The notes: generated from the sequence alone by a model not told the origin. 64,000 nucleotides of DNA from Acorus gramineus (GCA_030737835.1 JAUJYN010000017.1:2232001-2296000); one strand, 5' to 3'; shown: positions 1-11,900, counted from the stretch's first letter. Translations and numbers: made by a program.

Positions 1-523
1 TGGAGGGGGAAAATATCAACCTCAATGCCCCATGATAAAACCAGATTTAAACTACTCCATCTTGGGCATTAGCAAAATTTAAATCTGAATCATGCCAAAC
101 ATGCAACTTAGGATATAACCTAAGCATACATGAACCTAATGAACTCCAAATTAATAACAATGTGAAATAACACATATCATTGTGCTATCCATCAATCCAA
201 ACATATAAAATAATAGCATAATCCTAAATAGAGGTTTGGGTTTTTAACCCCCCGTAAATGGATTTGGTCCCGAAATCCAAGAAGTCTACCTCAAGAAGTA
301 AACGGATGAGGATAACTCTCTCCCATCTCAAGATTGGCAGGAGCTCGTGTCGCACCACGTCCGCGACCAAACCGTCACCCACGGGCACGAGCGGCCATGT
401 CAGCAATCCTATGGATAGGGTCTAAGATCCACTAGAAGCCATGAAGAGAAAGTAATTGAACTCAACAAGAAATGAACCTATTATGACTTATGATTGGACG
501 GGACCAGGCTCTGATACCATCTT
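1..523 (-). mobile_element. Internal 5' end of an old Ty3/gypsy element, with PBS
   Basis: Read on the minus strand, this is the stretch just inside the 5' LTR of an old element. The complement of the initiator-Met primer-binding site (ggctctgatacca) lies at 507-519, next to an LTR end at 524. A short Arg/Gly-rich stretch around 330-410 (minus) resembles the basic N-terminus of a gag protein, but no gag domain can be followed and stops interrupt it. I infer a decayed leader and gag start. The rest of the element lies left of the window. Confidence 0.6.
507..519 (-). other. Primer-binding site (tRNA-iMet)
   Basis: The minus strand reads TGGTATCAGAGCC, complementary to the 3' end of plant initiator tRNA-Met, four bases inside the LTR terminus at 524. 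This is the standard first-strand primer site of plant Ty3/gypsy elements. Confidence 0.85.
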
Positions 524-1277
524 TGTCACGCCCCAGGAGCGGCCATCCCAAAGGGGTGATACGTGGACGATTCCGAGTATATCATAATCAGAATAAATCA
601 CAAAGAATAAAGGATTGAAGCATAATAGACGGCAACAGAAGAGTATATGAATAAATAAATGAATATTACGGGCCGTAGAACTGATAATAGTGGTCCTCAG
701 AAGAATACACAGCACCGTCCCGTGTGAACATAAGTCATAATTACAAATACAGCCAAATACATACCAATAACAACTAAAGCACTTGGTACAAAAATAAGAG
801 TAAGCTAACAGGCTGACCAATTCAGCGAGAGGCGCACAAATCCTTCAACCACACCCAACTCACCTATCATGTGCAACACCTGGATGAGACCCATGCGCAG
901 TGACTTCTCTTAGGCGACCAATTTCTGCAAATGCATCGGCTCGGCCAATACTAGGAGTACCACTCCACCCGTCAAATCCACCAAAGCCTGAAAGCCCGAC
1001 TGCAATTCAAACCGCATCAATGGATCCCACCCTAGACTACATCACTTTGCGAACAGGGCCGACAAACCCAATATCTTGGCTAAGGCTCTCAGTCATCCAA
1101 CCACTCTAACGCGTAGCCGATTTGAACTATCAGATACCATGGGCGTCTAGGATAAACCTTAAAAACACTCCCCTCATAAAAGACACCTAGAGTTTACCCT
1201 CACCTCAACTGACTCACACGAAGCATCTCAATGCAAAACTGAACCGCAAAACCTAGTGTCTTGGCTAAGGCTCTCTG
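524..1277 (-). mobile_element. LTR subfamily D (old, divergent), left part
   Basis: It starts with TGTCACGCCCC beside the primer-binding site, so it is the 5' LTR of the element at 1-523. Apart from the terminal motif it resembles subfamilies A and B little. Its sequence resumes at 11728 after the nest inserted at 1278. A segment of about 185 bp is tandemly duplicated: 1076-1210 resembles 1261-1277 plus 11728-11850. No coding region is seen. Confidence 0.65.
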
Positions 1278-2498
1278 TGTTATGCCTGTGTCATTTGGAG
1301 CCTTATATTTTTTATCGGAATCGCTAAAATTTTGGTTTTTAGCTACCTGTGGGAGTTGGAGTACTCTAATTGAAAATCTAACTGCATATTATGGGTCCTT
1401 ATACTGTTTTGTACTACCCATAAAAATTTCATTGAATTCTAGTAACATTTTGAAAAATATGCAGTTCTGAACCGTATCTGGGTTTTGAGAGTTCCTGGTT
1501 TGGTTGGTCGAATAGTGTTAGATATTTTGGTGAATATGGTGACCTTTGGTAACCTCACCCCCCCCCCCTTGCTTAAGGGTTAAGCAACCTTTGGTTATTT
1601 TTTAGTGTTAGAGGGTGAGAAAAGGCTTAAGTTCACCCCTTTTCTTTCCTTCTCATCACCCCCCCCAAGTTCCCAAGTGAGAAAAATCCCTCACTCTCTC
1701 TCTTGTCTCCCTCTCCCTCTCTGTTTTTTTTTTTGTGTGTGTGTGTGTTGTTAAAGGAAGAAAAGAAGAAGAAGAAGCACTAGAGAGAGTGAAAAAGGGT
1801 GAGTGTGTGTGTTATTGTTGTTGTTGTTTCTCTTCTCTCTATCTCCCTCTCATGCCCCCTTTACACCCCTGTTTTCAGCCATTAAAGGCTTGAGGAGATG
1901 CTGATGAGGTGGTGGTAGTGGTTGAGGTGGTTGAGGTGGTCGTGGGTGTGTCGAGAGTCCCACATCTCCCCATTTCCCTCCCCCTGTTTTGGTAAGGCAG
2001 ATCTCTGTCTTGTAAAGATATCAGTGGAACTAGTAATTAGAGGCATATTTTTGGGTTTGTGTCTGTATGTGATATGATCATATATGTGTCTAGTTGTTAT
2101 ATATGAAATTTGGGGTCATTTTGATTTATGTCTTGTAAGTTAGACCCTATTGTGCATGGCATGTCCAAATTCGCGTGGGAATTGACCTGCTTCTGGAAAT
2201 AATTTATTTCGGGCTTGTAGAGAAAACATTAGGTTATAACGTCTTCTGGGATTATGATCCCAACATGTCATAGAGTGTGTATGATGTATTTCATAATTTT
2301 TCAACGTGTATTTGGTGCTGTGGAGATCAAATAGTAGGGTTGGTTGCAGCAGGTTTAGCAGTTTTACTCGATTGTGTGTCAAGGAGTTGTTATGCATGTT
2401 GTGGAAAGTATCAGGAGTTAGGGTCTTCATGAAGTAGGCTTATATGTATGTCAAGAGGTTCCATATTTTAATTGTGGATCACTGGTTGTGTTTTGCAG

Positions 2499-2534
2499 AT
2501 CTCGTAGACCGAACGTGCTGCGATCCAGGTATCG
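2499..2534 (+). other. Conserved LTR mini-exon candidate
   Basis: A 36-nt segment preceded by TTTTGCAG and followed by GTGAGT, at the position shared by all subfamilies. Splicing is inferred from motif conservation only. Confidence 0.5.
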
Positions 2535-5192
2535 GTGAGTGGTTTGATCCAATCCTTTGGGAAGTGTTGGATGCACGTAGTCGTGCGTCGCGCATCTGTT
2601 GGGCACCCTGACTATACTACTTATTTAGATAAGTAGTATGGTCATGCCTAACCCATAATATGCTAGATATTTGCATGCTAGGTTAGTATAGCTTGTATAT
2701 TGTGTAGAACCCCCTATTCTACCATATACTTGCCTATGTATCATATTCATGTGTGAATTATTATGTTTGCATGCGCCCTTCATGTATGGGCATGTGTGAT
2801 GTGTGTTTATATGAATGTATAGAATATGCATGCCTTAGGTAGTCCCTATTTATAGTACTACATCCCTATGCTAGTAATATCTAGCATGATTAAACTTGGG
2901 TTAATAACCAGGTGCATACTTAATATTCCCTGGTCATAAGACTGGAGGACGTGGTATGGTTGTTGCACCCATCTTGTTGGGGCAAAACTATGACTAGCTT
3001 CCGAAGAGGATGAGACTTTCCCTCTCTCTTTCACCCTCCCTCTCTGTGTAAATTGAGTAAGTAGATGTGGCTCCTACTTGACTCAGGTCCGCTTGGGATT
3101 AGCAGCATGCACCGGTTTGTCACGCCCCAGGCATCCCCGAGACGTGGCAATAATAAATAAGATATCAGCTATCAATACCTGAGGTCAATAAGGACACCAA
3201 CAACAATACACAAGGCGTTAAAGCAAGATAAAGATAACTGACTGAAAAGCGGAAGCATAATATATAACAATGTCTGTAAATCAAAAACATTATTACAGAC
3301 CCGAATACACAATCAATGTCCTGTGGAAGCCAAGTCTAGACCAAAGAAAATACAACCTGTGCCACATGCACGATTTACAAAGCATAAAAAGACTCTAGGA
3401 ATACTGACAGCCTCGCACTCACCACCCGCCGGAAGAACGCTCCCCGCCCATAAGACCACGCCACGGGAAAGCTCAAGCTCCACGCCCAACACTGCCCCTG
3501 AAAAGAAACAGTATGCGAGGGGTGAGCTACAAGCTCAGTGAGTGGCTGGAAACCAATCACCATTCTACAGTTCAACACATAAATCAATTCCCTTTTTCAA
3601 GGCCCAAGGATCATTGGGTCACGCGGCGGCGCGACCAACCTCACCCCCACCCTCACTCCCGGCTGGAGTCTTTTGGGACTTATGGGGAGAGACCATACCG
3701 TCGGTCGAAGTGACCTAGATTTACTGGTCTAGAGACCATGCCGTTGGTCGAAGAGACCCGGATTTACTAGTCCACTCAACACTACTGGATCATCTACATC
3801 CAGATAATCGCCCATCGATGTCCTTCAACATCGATCACGAGACCGGACCCAACATCTATGGGAACGGTCGAACAACGTGTCACGAGGCGACGCGTCTTCG
3901 CCTCATGCACACCCTCACTCCTGAAAGGAGACATTTTGGGACTTTGGGAGAGACTTAGACTGCTCTACACCCCTGGTCCACCGGTAGCCTCTCCCCGCTC
4001 CGTAGCTTGCCTGGTCTACTCCCACAATTCAGCACAATCCGAAACCAAATCAGGAGGTGCCTACTGATGGGAGCCCTCTGTCAAGACGGCCTGTCTAACG
4101 CCGGGGATGTCACTACATCGTATCCAAATGAAGGGGGAGAACGATCCCATGTTCACAAAGCGAAACCCAATGGAAAACAACCACTCCCGATACTCGCTCA
4201 TCGCGATATCACACACATGCATAACAGCAACCAATACACTCATATTAATCTCAAAGTAGTCATAGTCCCTAAACGGGAGTAAATACACAAGCTAGTGGGT
4301 CGTAACATCGCCGACCCACCACACCCTCACCCTCACCCTCAAGGGGGTGACATGGGCTTCTGGGACTGACTAGGCTGTTAATCACTCTTGGTCCACCGAT
4401 AGCCTCTCCTCCACACCGTAGCTCACCTGGTCTACTCCCACGATTCAGCACAGTCCAAAACCAAATCAGGAGGTACCTACTGATGGGAGTCCTCTGTTAG
4501 GACGGCCTGTCTAACGCTGAGGAGTCCCTACATGGATCCAACGAAGGGAAGAGAAACAGCCTACCCACACGGATACGATCCACTTGGATCCGTCGACACC
4601 GATCTCAACTCTACAAATGAAATGAATTCTTCAGAATTCCACCAGGGCGCATAACTAAGATGCGGGGAAACATATATTATAACAACTGGGTTATAATATT
4701 CTCTAAGGCATGCTTCCAACTAAATGCTCACATAATCCCCTAAGATGCGGGGAGACATATATCATAACCACAAGGTTACAATATTCACTAAGGCATGCTC
4801 ACATTCTGATTTAATTAGATTAAACTAGATAGGAACATGCATAGCTTGGGGCTTGGTATCTAAGCATGCATAGGCCGCTATACATGATATAAAGGTGCAT
4901 ATCCCTAGCATACAAAGTCTAAGGTGGCATGGATACATCATAGCAAAACATGCATAGATCAAGGCTCTTAAGTACAGGACATGGTGTCCCGGCATGTACG
5001 GGCCTCCATACATGATGTATGGGTGTATATCCCTAGCATGCAAGGTCTAAGGTGGCATGGATACATCATAATAATCAGGCATGCACAGGTGGCTACATAA
5101 TTTAGCTAGGGGCCCCCATCGATGCGCGACGCGCGTCTATGCGGGTGGAGCGCATCCTTAGAGGGGGGAGGGATTGGAATCGAATCACTCAC

Positions 5193-5231
5193 CTTACGAC
5201 CCGGGACCTCGCGCATCCCATCCGATGAGAT
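5193..5231 (-). other. Conserved LTR mini-exon candidate
   Basis: A 39-nt segment of the C LTR. On the minus strand it lies between TTGCAG and GTGAGT. Confidence 0.5.
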
Positions 5232-5289
5232 CTGCAAGGTAGGGGCATCCAACTGGTGAGAAACAACACAATTTATACAAAGAAAACAT

Positions 5290-5532
5290 TAGAAATACCC
5301 CATACTCGGACAAGCATGCATACGGGCTCGCACGGATGCGAGCACGCACGTACGCACGCGACTCCGAGTGCCCCGACACCTACCCGAACCCTTGGGCAGC
5401 CACACGCATGGTCCCCCGCACGCGCACGCACGAATGCGCACGCACGCACTCACCCCGGCACCCTCGGCGCACTGCCGCGTGCCCAGACGCGCTGCCGTGC
5501 GCACGCGCACGCTTGCGCGCGCCCGCGCGCAC
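5290..5532. repeat. GC-rich alternating purine-pyrimidine block, part 1
   Basis: Dense CpG/GpC and CA/TG steps (gcgcacgcacgcgc-like). It begins with a near-palindrome (gctcgcacggatgcgagc, 5322-5339) that recurs at the same place in other LTR copies. The block continues at 8588-9010 beyond the nested B LTR. The long open frames here are compositional artefacts. Confidence 0.8.
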
Positions 5533-5952
5533 TGTTATATATGTGTCACTTTTAACCTTCTGGTAACCATTGGACCATTCTGGCAGTTTTTCAGTTTTTT
5601 TCATTTTTCGATCGGAACCGCTAAAATTTCAGGCTTTTAGCTATCACCCTGAGGTTGAGGGCTCCGATTGAAAATCTACCTGGATATTATGTGTCCTGGT
5701 GCCATTCCAAGCCACTCACGAAAGTTTCATCAAATTCCGGTAACGTTTCAGAATTTTGCAGTTGTAAAGCGTATCCGAGTTTTGACCGAGCGAGAAGTCA
5801 TTGGGAGACTTGACTTGGTCAAGGTGGGGCCCATGACTTGGTCAAATGTTTTTGGCTTTTTGTGTGGTTGGGTTGACTAGGGTCAAACCACACTTAAACC
5901 TAATTAATCCTAGCCTAAACCTAGTTTAGCCTAATCTAAGTGAGTGTTGACT

Positions 5953-5960
5953 TATAAGTA
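5953..5960 (+). promoter_or_regulatory. TATA-like element of B LTR
   Basis: TATAAGTA about 420 bp into the LTR, just before the C- and CT-rich leader. This fits the U3/R boundary. It is weaker than the box in the LTR at 55624. Confidence 0.4.
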
Positions 5961-6439
5961 AAGCTAAAAATATCTCCCCCCACTATTCATCATCTTCTCC
6001 ACCAAGTTTTCTCTCTCTTCCCTCTCTTTAAACCTCATTTTTGACCTAGCTAAGGTGGTTGAAACCAAAAACCTTAAGAAGAGAAAGGATAGGTGAGCTC
6101 CCGATCTACCTTCCAGTGGTCTCGGATTCGAGTTCCCACATGCGTGACCCCTTCTCACGCCCTCTTTTCTCCTCTGATTTCAGCTGTTTTTAGGGCTGAG
6201 GGAGACCTTGGTGGTGGTGGCCTTGGAGGAGGTGTTTCGGTGCGCGAAGAGCAACCGATCTTCCCTTCCTTCCTTTCCTTCCTTGGGTGAGGTTTCCTTT
6301 CCTTCCTTTCTTGTTTAGATGCTTGTTTAGGAGGTGTTTTTGGGTGTGGGTGGCTGTTGGTGGCGGTTGGTGGCCGTCGGTGGCCATTGGTGGCTGATGA
6401 GAGGTGGTAGGGTGGCTCGGGCAGGATGGCAGGGCAGGC

Positions 6440-6920
6440 GGGCTGGCAGGCCGGCTCGGTAGGCAGGTAGGCAGGGCGCGTGCTGTCAGGCGCGCTGGGC
6501 GTGTGCTGCCAGGCGCGCTGGGCGCATGCTGTCGGGCGTACGAGCGAGCGGGTGCTGGGCGCCGTGCGGGTAGGGGCGTGCACGCGGAGTGCTGCGCAGG
6601 GGCACGGTGCATGCTGTGCGCGCGGAGAGGTGATTTGGTGGTGTGCGGGTGTTGCGTAGGGGGCGCAGTGCGCTGGGGCACAGTACGGGCGGTTGCGCAG
6701 GCGGGGCGCTGCCCTGGGGCGCAGTGCGCGCGGCGTGCGGCGGGTCTGGGCGTGCAGGCTGGGCTCGGCAGAGTGTCCGGGGGTGCGGGCTGGGCTCGCC
6801 AGTGCGTCTGGGCGCACGGGCCGGGGCTCGGCTGTGCGCCCGGGGCGGGTGGCCGTGTGTACGGCTGCCCGGGGGTTCGGGATTGAGTTGGGGTGCTCGG
6901 GCTCGCGTGCGTACGGGCCG
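6440..6920. repeat. GC-rich block of B LTR
   Basis: A run of very high GC made of degenerate short units (gcgcgctgggcg, gtgcgcgcgg). It lies between the donor-like site near 6287 and the mini-exon at 7012, so within the first predicted 'intron'. Confidence 0.8.
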
Positions 6921-7011
6921 TATGTACGTTTGCCCGAGTGTTGTGTATTTTTAGGGTATTTTGGTATATATTGTGTATTTTACTCATCGAATTGATTACC
7001 CTATTTTGCAG

Positions 7012-7047
7012 ATCTTGACGGACGGTCGCGCGACGACCCGGTTGTTG
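7012..7047 (+). other. Conserved LTR mini-exon candidate
   Basis: A 36-nt segment between ATTTTGCAG and GTGAGT. It is open in the phase that continues into the exon at 8189. Confidence 0.5.
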
Positions 7048-7816
7048 GTGAGTGGTACAACCCAACCCAGTAGGGAGGCGCTATATGCACTTGGGCGTAT
7101 ACCGTCCTCCCCTGGGGCACCATAGGCTATATTAACTTGTGTAATGTGTAATCCATGCAAGCCTGATTAAAATGTAGTATGCATGCTACTGTAGACCTTG
7201 TATGTTAGGGACTTGCACCCTTAGGATATGTGTAAGAGCCCATGCATCCTGTCACCCTGTTCTCATGCTAGGAAGCCTCGACCTATGCATGTGTCCTACT
7301 AGTTTAATTTATTAAATTAAATGCTAGCATATGATTATTAGCATGCCTTAGATAATATTATAGGGAGGGGCCTTGCGAGGTCAACATTGAGACCCGGGCT
7401 AGGGTGCTCCGTGTTCCTTGTTTGGTTGTCAGGATGTCCTATATCGGGACCTCATGCTGCCCTCCCAGGGTTTCATTTCCCAATAATATTATAACCTTGT
7501 TATTATTATTATACACGTTCCCCGCATCTTGGTTATGCGCCCTGGAGGAATTCTCAAGAATTCATGACATTAGAGTTGTTGAGATGTGTTGTCGGCGGAT
7601 CCAAGTGGATCATATGCGTATGGATAGGCTGTTCTGTTCCCTTCGTTGGATCCGTGTAGAGACTGCCCCAGCGTTAGAAAGGCCGTCTCGTGGAGGGCTC
7701 CCATCAGTAGGCACCTCCTGATTTGGGACGGACTGTGCTGAATGTGGGAGTGGCCAAGCGGCCTACGGAGTGGAGGAGAGACTATTGGTGGACCAAGGGT
7801 GACCAACAGCCTAGTC

Positions 7817-8073
7817 AGTCCCAATATCCTATGTCACCATATTGAGGGGTGAGGGTGAGGGTGTGGTGGGTCGGCGATGTAGCGACCCGCCGGATTTGTG
7901 TAGTAATCAGTCCCAATATCCTATGTCACCTATTGAGGGGTGAGGGTGATAGTGTGGTGGGTCGGCGATGTAGCGACCCACTGGATTGTGTAGTCCCAAT
8001 ATCCTATGTCACCTATTGAGGGGTGAGGATGAGGGTGTGGTGGGTCGGCGATGTAGCGACCCACTGGATTGTG
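7817..8073 (+). repeat. Three tandem units with conserved hairpin
   Basis: Three units of roughly 84-91 bp starting with agtcccaatatcctatgtcacc. Each ends with an inverted repeat of the form GTGGGTCG-loop-CGACCCAC (first stem pair at 7866-7890). The right arm of the first unit has a wobble-compatible change. Confidence 0.8.
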
Positions 8074-8188
8074 GAGTTCTTGCCACTTTGAGGCTTGAAT
8101 AATTAATTGTGGTTAATATGAACTGTGATGCATGGGTTGTGCTGTTCATTGAGCGTGTGGCTCACCCCTCGCATATATTATTCTCCAG

Positions 8189-8241
8189 TGCTATCTGAGT
8201 CGGATCAGGAGGAGGAGCTCCCCGAGGGACTTCAGCAGTAG
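8189..8241 (+). other. Candidate LTR exon 3 (B type) with conserved stop
   Basis: It follows a pyrimidine-rich acceptor (ATTCTCCAG) and an upstream motif (tgtggctcacccctcgcat) shared by A and B LTRs. It is 53 nt to an in-frame TAG, with an acidic end containing SESD and EELPEGLQQ. The four other B copies have the same length and stop. Confidence 0.45.
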
Positions 8242-8592
8242 CGGTGCAGCGCCACATTTCCGCGAGTGTTAGAGCTATCAGCATCCCTTTTTGATTTGTA
8301 TGTATTGTATTCTGTGCTTGGGCACATATTTGTATTATATTTGGATGTCATTATATATCTTGGCTCTCACAGGACAGTTGATTGTGTATCGAGTCTGTAA
8401 TATGTATTTGAGTTACAGATTCAGTCTTTTAGCTTTCGCTTTTTGTGTATATGTCATGTCAGCCCCTTTGTTGTCTGTGTTGAAATTGTTGATGTTGTTT
8501 AGAGTATTTTATTGATCTCCTGTATAGACTGCTGATATCATGTATACACTTGCCGCGTCCCGGGGACGGCCGCCCTGGGGCGTGACACGCAC

Positions 8593-9010
8593 TGCACGCC
8601 CAGCCCGCGCCCCTTGCGCAGCACCACGTGCACGCCCCAGCACCATCGGCGCACTGCTGCACGCCTGCCCGCGCGCCCAGACTCGCTGCCGCACGCTCGC
8701 GCGCGCCCGCGCGCACTGCACGTCCAGCCAGCGCCCTCGCGCAGCACCCCGCGCACGCCCCAGCACGCGCACACACGTACGCGCGCGCACTGGTCCCCTG
8801 CCCCACGCCCAGGCAACATGCCTAGGCGCCTTGCCGCGCGCGCGCACGCTCGCCAGCACGCCCGCTCGCGCCCGTGCGCACTCCGTCGCACTATCGCGCG
8901 CACCCTCGCTCGCGCTTGCACCCGCGCGCGTCTGCGAGCCCGCCAGAGCCTTCCAACGCACGCCTGCCCGCGCACGCGGGCAGACTGCGCCCAGTGCGCG
9001 CCCAAGCCAT
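8593..9010. repeat. GC-rich block of C LTR, part 2
   Basis: Continuation of the block at 5290-5532 across the nested B LTR. It is dominated by cgcgcgcgc/cacgcgcgc steps. Confidence 0.75.
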
Positions 9011-11727
9011 CCCTACCTCATTTTAACCCTTCCCAACCCCTCACGCACACCCTAACACATCTACCCAACATGCATGACCTTCCCACAACCCCTTATGCCC
9101 TAAAAATCCAAGAAAAGAAGGGGAGGAGCTCACCTTGGAGGGGGGACGAAAGGGGGAGGTTCGGGGGCCCTTCGCGCACCGAAACGCCGCCACCGAGACC
9201 ACCACCACCACCACCACTCCTCAGCCTTCTCCTTGGCTGAAAAACAGGGGTGGGGGGATGGATCATGAGGGGAGCTTGAGAGAAGGGAAGAAACAACAAC
9301 ACAACAACACATACACAAAGATCTACCATCCCTTCCTCCACCACCTTCTCCTCTCATTGGGGACTTTCATCAAACACTTGGTGTGCTTTTGAAGGAGAGG
9401 AAGAGGGACCAGAACAGCTAGTCGACGTGAGGAGTGAGAGGGGAAGAGAGAGAGAGAGATATTTATCACAAATATCTAAGGGGGAATGACTAAGTCGCCC
9501 CTCGACTAGAAATTCTGCGCAAGCTTCACTGGAACAGCCATAACTTCCCTGATACAGCTCCGAATTGCTCAATTCCAAGACCGATTGGAAGCTAAGAAGC
9601 TTATCTACAACTTTTATGTTTATGCCATGATCAAATAATCTCTCCACCTATTCCGAAATTAGAGATAAACATCGAGCAGGGCTGCTGCCAGAATTTCCAT
9701 CCCTGGGGTACACTTGGAAAAATACTCATAACTTTTACTACAAGAATCCAGTTGATCTAATTCCACTTCTGTGCGAAAGCTAACTCAAAAATGGACATCT
9801 CATAGTAAACTCATATTTAAACCTCTTCATCTTGGATTTTTACTAAATCAAATCCAAATACCAAATCAGGAATACATAACTTCGAAAAAAAATTATGTAC
9901 CCAAATTTTCAAACAGAGCGCTCCAAATGACACAGGCACAACACCAGTTGGTGCACGAGATCGTGCTTAACCCTTCCCTCTTAAGTTGGTGATACCCAAC
10001 GCATATTAGGGGTAATGCTTGTATGCTTGTATGCATATTATGATGTATATATATATATTGTTTATGTTTTATCCATGTTAGGGAGTATCCCTATAATTAA
10101 TTGTTATGTTATAGCGCATGTAAGTTCATGTACATAACTATGATATAATTCTCCTGTAATGTATATGTGTATGTTAAAACTGATTAGCCTATTTGAAACA
10201 GGCATGGGTATGACCCATTATCGGGTTGTACCTTATTAATTAGAGCGCTAGCGATATAATTGCCCCCGTGCATCCAAGCGTTGCACTCGATTGGAATTCA
10301 GGAGAATTCATTATCTTATCGGTTTTGTTATGCCGGTAGTTATGGCATTAAGCTAGGCCTACCCATGTTAGGCGAGTGTATGAACTGCCTGTGGGGTTGT
10401 GCCTTCAGGATTATGTCTGCGTGAGAGGAGAGGTAACTCCTCACGTCTGAGCGACGCATCTGTGTGGGAGTTCAAGAGTATTCGATATCATCGATTTGTG
10501 ATTATCGAGAGTAGTTGACTTTTCCATTGGGTTCGCTTTGCAAACATGGAGTATTTTTCCTCCCAATATCATCCGTGTTGAAGCGGCCCGAGTTGTAGTT
10601 GTCCTGACAGAGGGCCCCCACCTGTAGGTACTATCGATGCATGCGGCAAGATGCACTGATCATTGCAGTATACTAGGTAGAGGCTACCGGGGAGGGGGCT
10701 AATGAATGATATTGCGAGCAGGGAATCGTTCTTCTCTTCGTCGGATCCGTGCCGATGCAGCCCGGCGTTGTAGCTATCCTAACAAAGGACCCCCACTTGT
10801 AGGTACTATCGATGCATGCGGCAAGATGTATCGAACAAGGGAGTATACCAGGTAGAGGCTACCCGGGAGAGGGTTACCGGATGATGAAGGGTGTAGAGCA
10901 AACAGATTTATCCCAAAAGTCCCTAGGGTCACCCCTTCGAGGGCTAGGTTGAGGATGAGTTGTAGTCACGTCGTAACGTGACTCTTATACCCATCGAGTA
11001 TACTCTGGGTATATTCCTCCTAACGCTTGAGGCATCGAAGTGTATCTCTACCTCGTAGAAGATGGATTCGTTGTAACTGTTATCCAGTAACACCAAGTGT
11101 TATGGTTAACAGTTATTTCCTCCCCGAGTGTCCCAAAAGCCTCCCTCCGGGGAGTGAGGGCGAGGGCGAGGTTCGGTCGCGCCGTCGCGTGACCTTGTTA
11201 TCCTTTGGGTTTCTACCCATGTTTTTTTTTCCTTGAAAGGAAATTGCCTTAGTATTGAATTGTTGTAATAATGTTTGGTTTCTAGCCACTCACTAAGCTT
11301 GTAGCTCACCCCTTGCATACTGTTTCTTTTTCAGGGGCAGTGTTCGGCGTGGAGCTGAAGCTTCTCTATGGCGGGGTTCGAGTGCGTGGAGTGTCCCGTC
11401 CGGCGATTGGCGAGTGCAAGGATGTCAGCAGTCCTAGTGTCATTTATGTATTTGAAATCGTGCGTGTTGCACTGGTTGTACTTTATTTGGACTAGACTTG
11501 GCTCTCACAGGACAGTGATTTTGTATTTGAGTCTATAATAATGTTTTTGGTTTACAGACTTATTGATATTTTTATGCTTCCGTATTTTAGTTGAACTATA
11601 AGTTATCAATTTTTTGCCAGCTTTGTGTGTTATTTATTGGAGTCGTTGTTGACCTCCTGTACTTGATAGCTAATACTTTATCAATTGCCACGTCTCAGGG
11701 ACGACCGCCCTGGGGCGTGACACTCTG

Positions 11728-11900
11728 TCATCCAACCACTCTGACGCGTATCTGATTTGAAGTATCAAATACTGTGGGCATCCATGATGAACCTCGAAGA
11801 CGCTCCCCTCGTGAAGGACACCCAGAGTTTACCCTCACCTCAACTGCAGGTTTGCATTCATAACTCACAAGAACTATCATAATCAAGGCTACCCCAAACA
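11728..11900 (-). mobile_element. LTR subfamily D, continuation
   Basis: It resumes the old LTR interrupted at 1277 and resembles 1091-1212, showing the tandem duplication of about 185 bp in the target. It is interrupted again at 11901. Confidence 0.6.

Larger units (their letters stand above)
5533..8587 (+). mobile_element. Solo LTR, subfamily B
   Basis: A 3,055-bp LTR from TGTTATATATGTGTC to GGGGCGTGACA, with perfect 5-bp TSD CGCAC at 5528-5532 and 8588-8592. There is no internal sequence, so it is a solo LTR. It holds a TATA-like TATAAGTA at 5953, a donor-like GTGAGG after CCTTGG near 6287, a GC-rich block at about 6440-6920, the mini-exon at 7012-7047, tandem hairpin units at 7817-8073 and an exon-3 acceptor at 8187-8188. 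It is the innermost level of a three-deep nest. Confidence 0.93.
3118..9943 (-). mobile_element. Solo LTR, subfamily C (A/B mosaic), split by a B LTR
   Basis: On the plus strand it starts TGTCACGCCCC at 3118 and ends caggcacaaca at 9943. The flanks CCGGTT (left) and CCAGTT (right) look like an imperfect TSD. The host subfamily A sequence (gcatgcacc...gtgcacgagatcg) continues across it. Start and end are A-like, while about 4240-5230 is B-like, hence 'C'. The nested B LTR at 5533-8587 splits its GC-rich block. Net length is about 3.8 kb. Confidence 0.82.
1278..11722 (+). mobile_element. Solo LTR, subfamily A, split by nested insertion
   Basis: The ends are TGTTATGCCTGTGTC (1278) and GGGGCGTGACA (11722). 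A perfect 5-bp TSD, CTCTG, flanks it at 1273-1277 and 11723-11727. After removing the nested LTR at 3118-9943, about 3.6 kb of LTR remains, with no internal region, PBS or PPT, so it is a solo LTR. The left part shows a CT-rich leader (1685-1725), a donor-like GTAAGG at 1992 and the mini-exon at 2499-2534. The right part has the exon-3 acceptor near 11333. It is inserted in the duplicated part of LTR D. Confidence 0.9.

Noticed and set aside
507..519. Sequence resembling a tRNA 3' end as a possible tRNA gene
   Set aside because: Only the 13-nt complement to initiator-Met tRNA is present next to an LTR, with no cloverleaf. It is a primer-binding site, as at 26866-26878 and 52606-52618.
2140..2430. 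AT-rich open frame of 96 codons on the antisense strand of an A LTR
   Set aside because: The related LTR region at 45400-45680 does not keep the frame, and no domain or splice context supports it.
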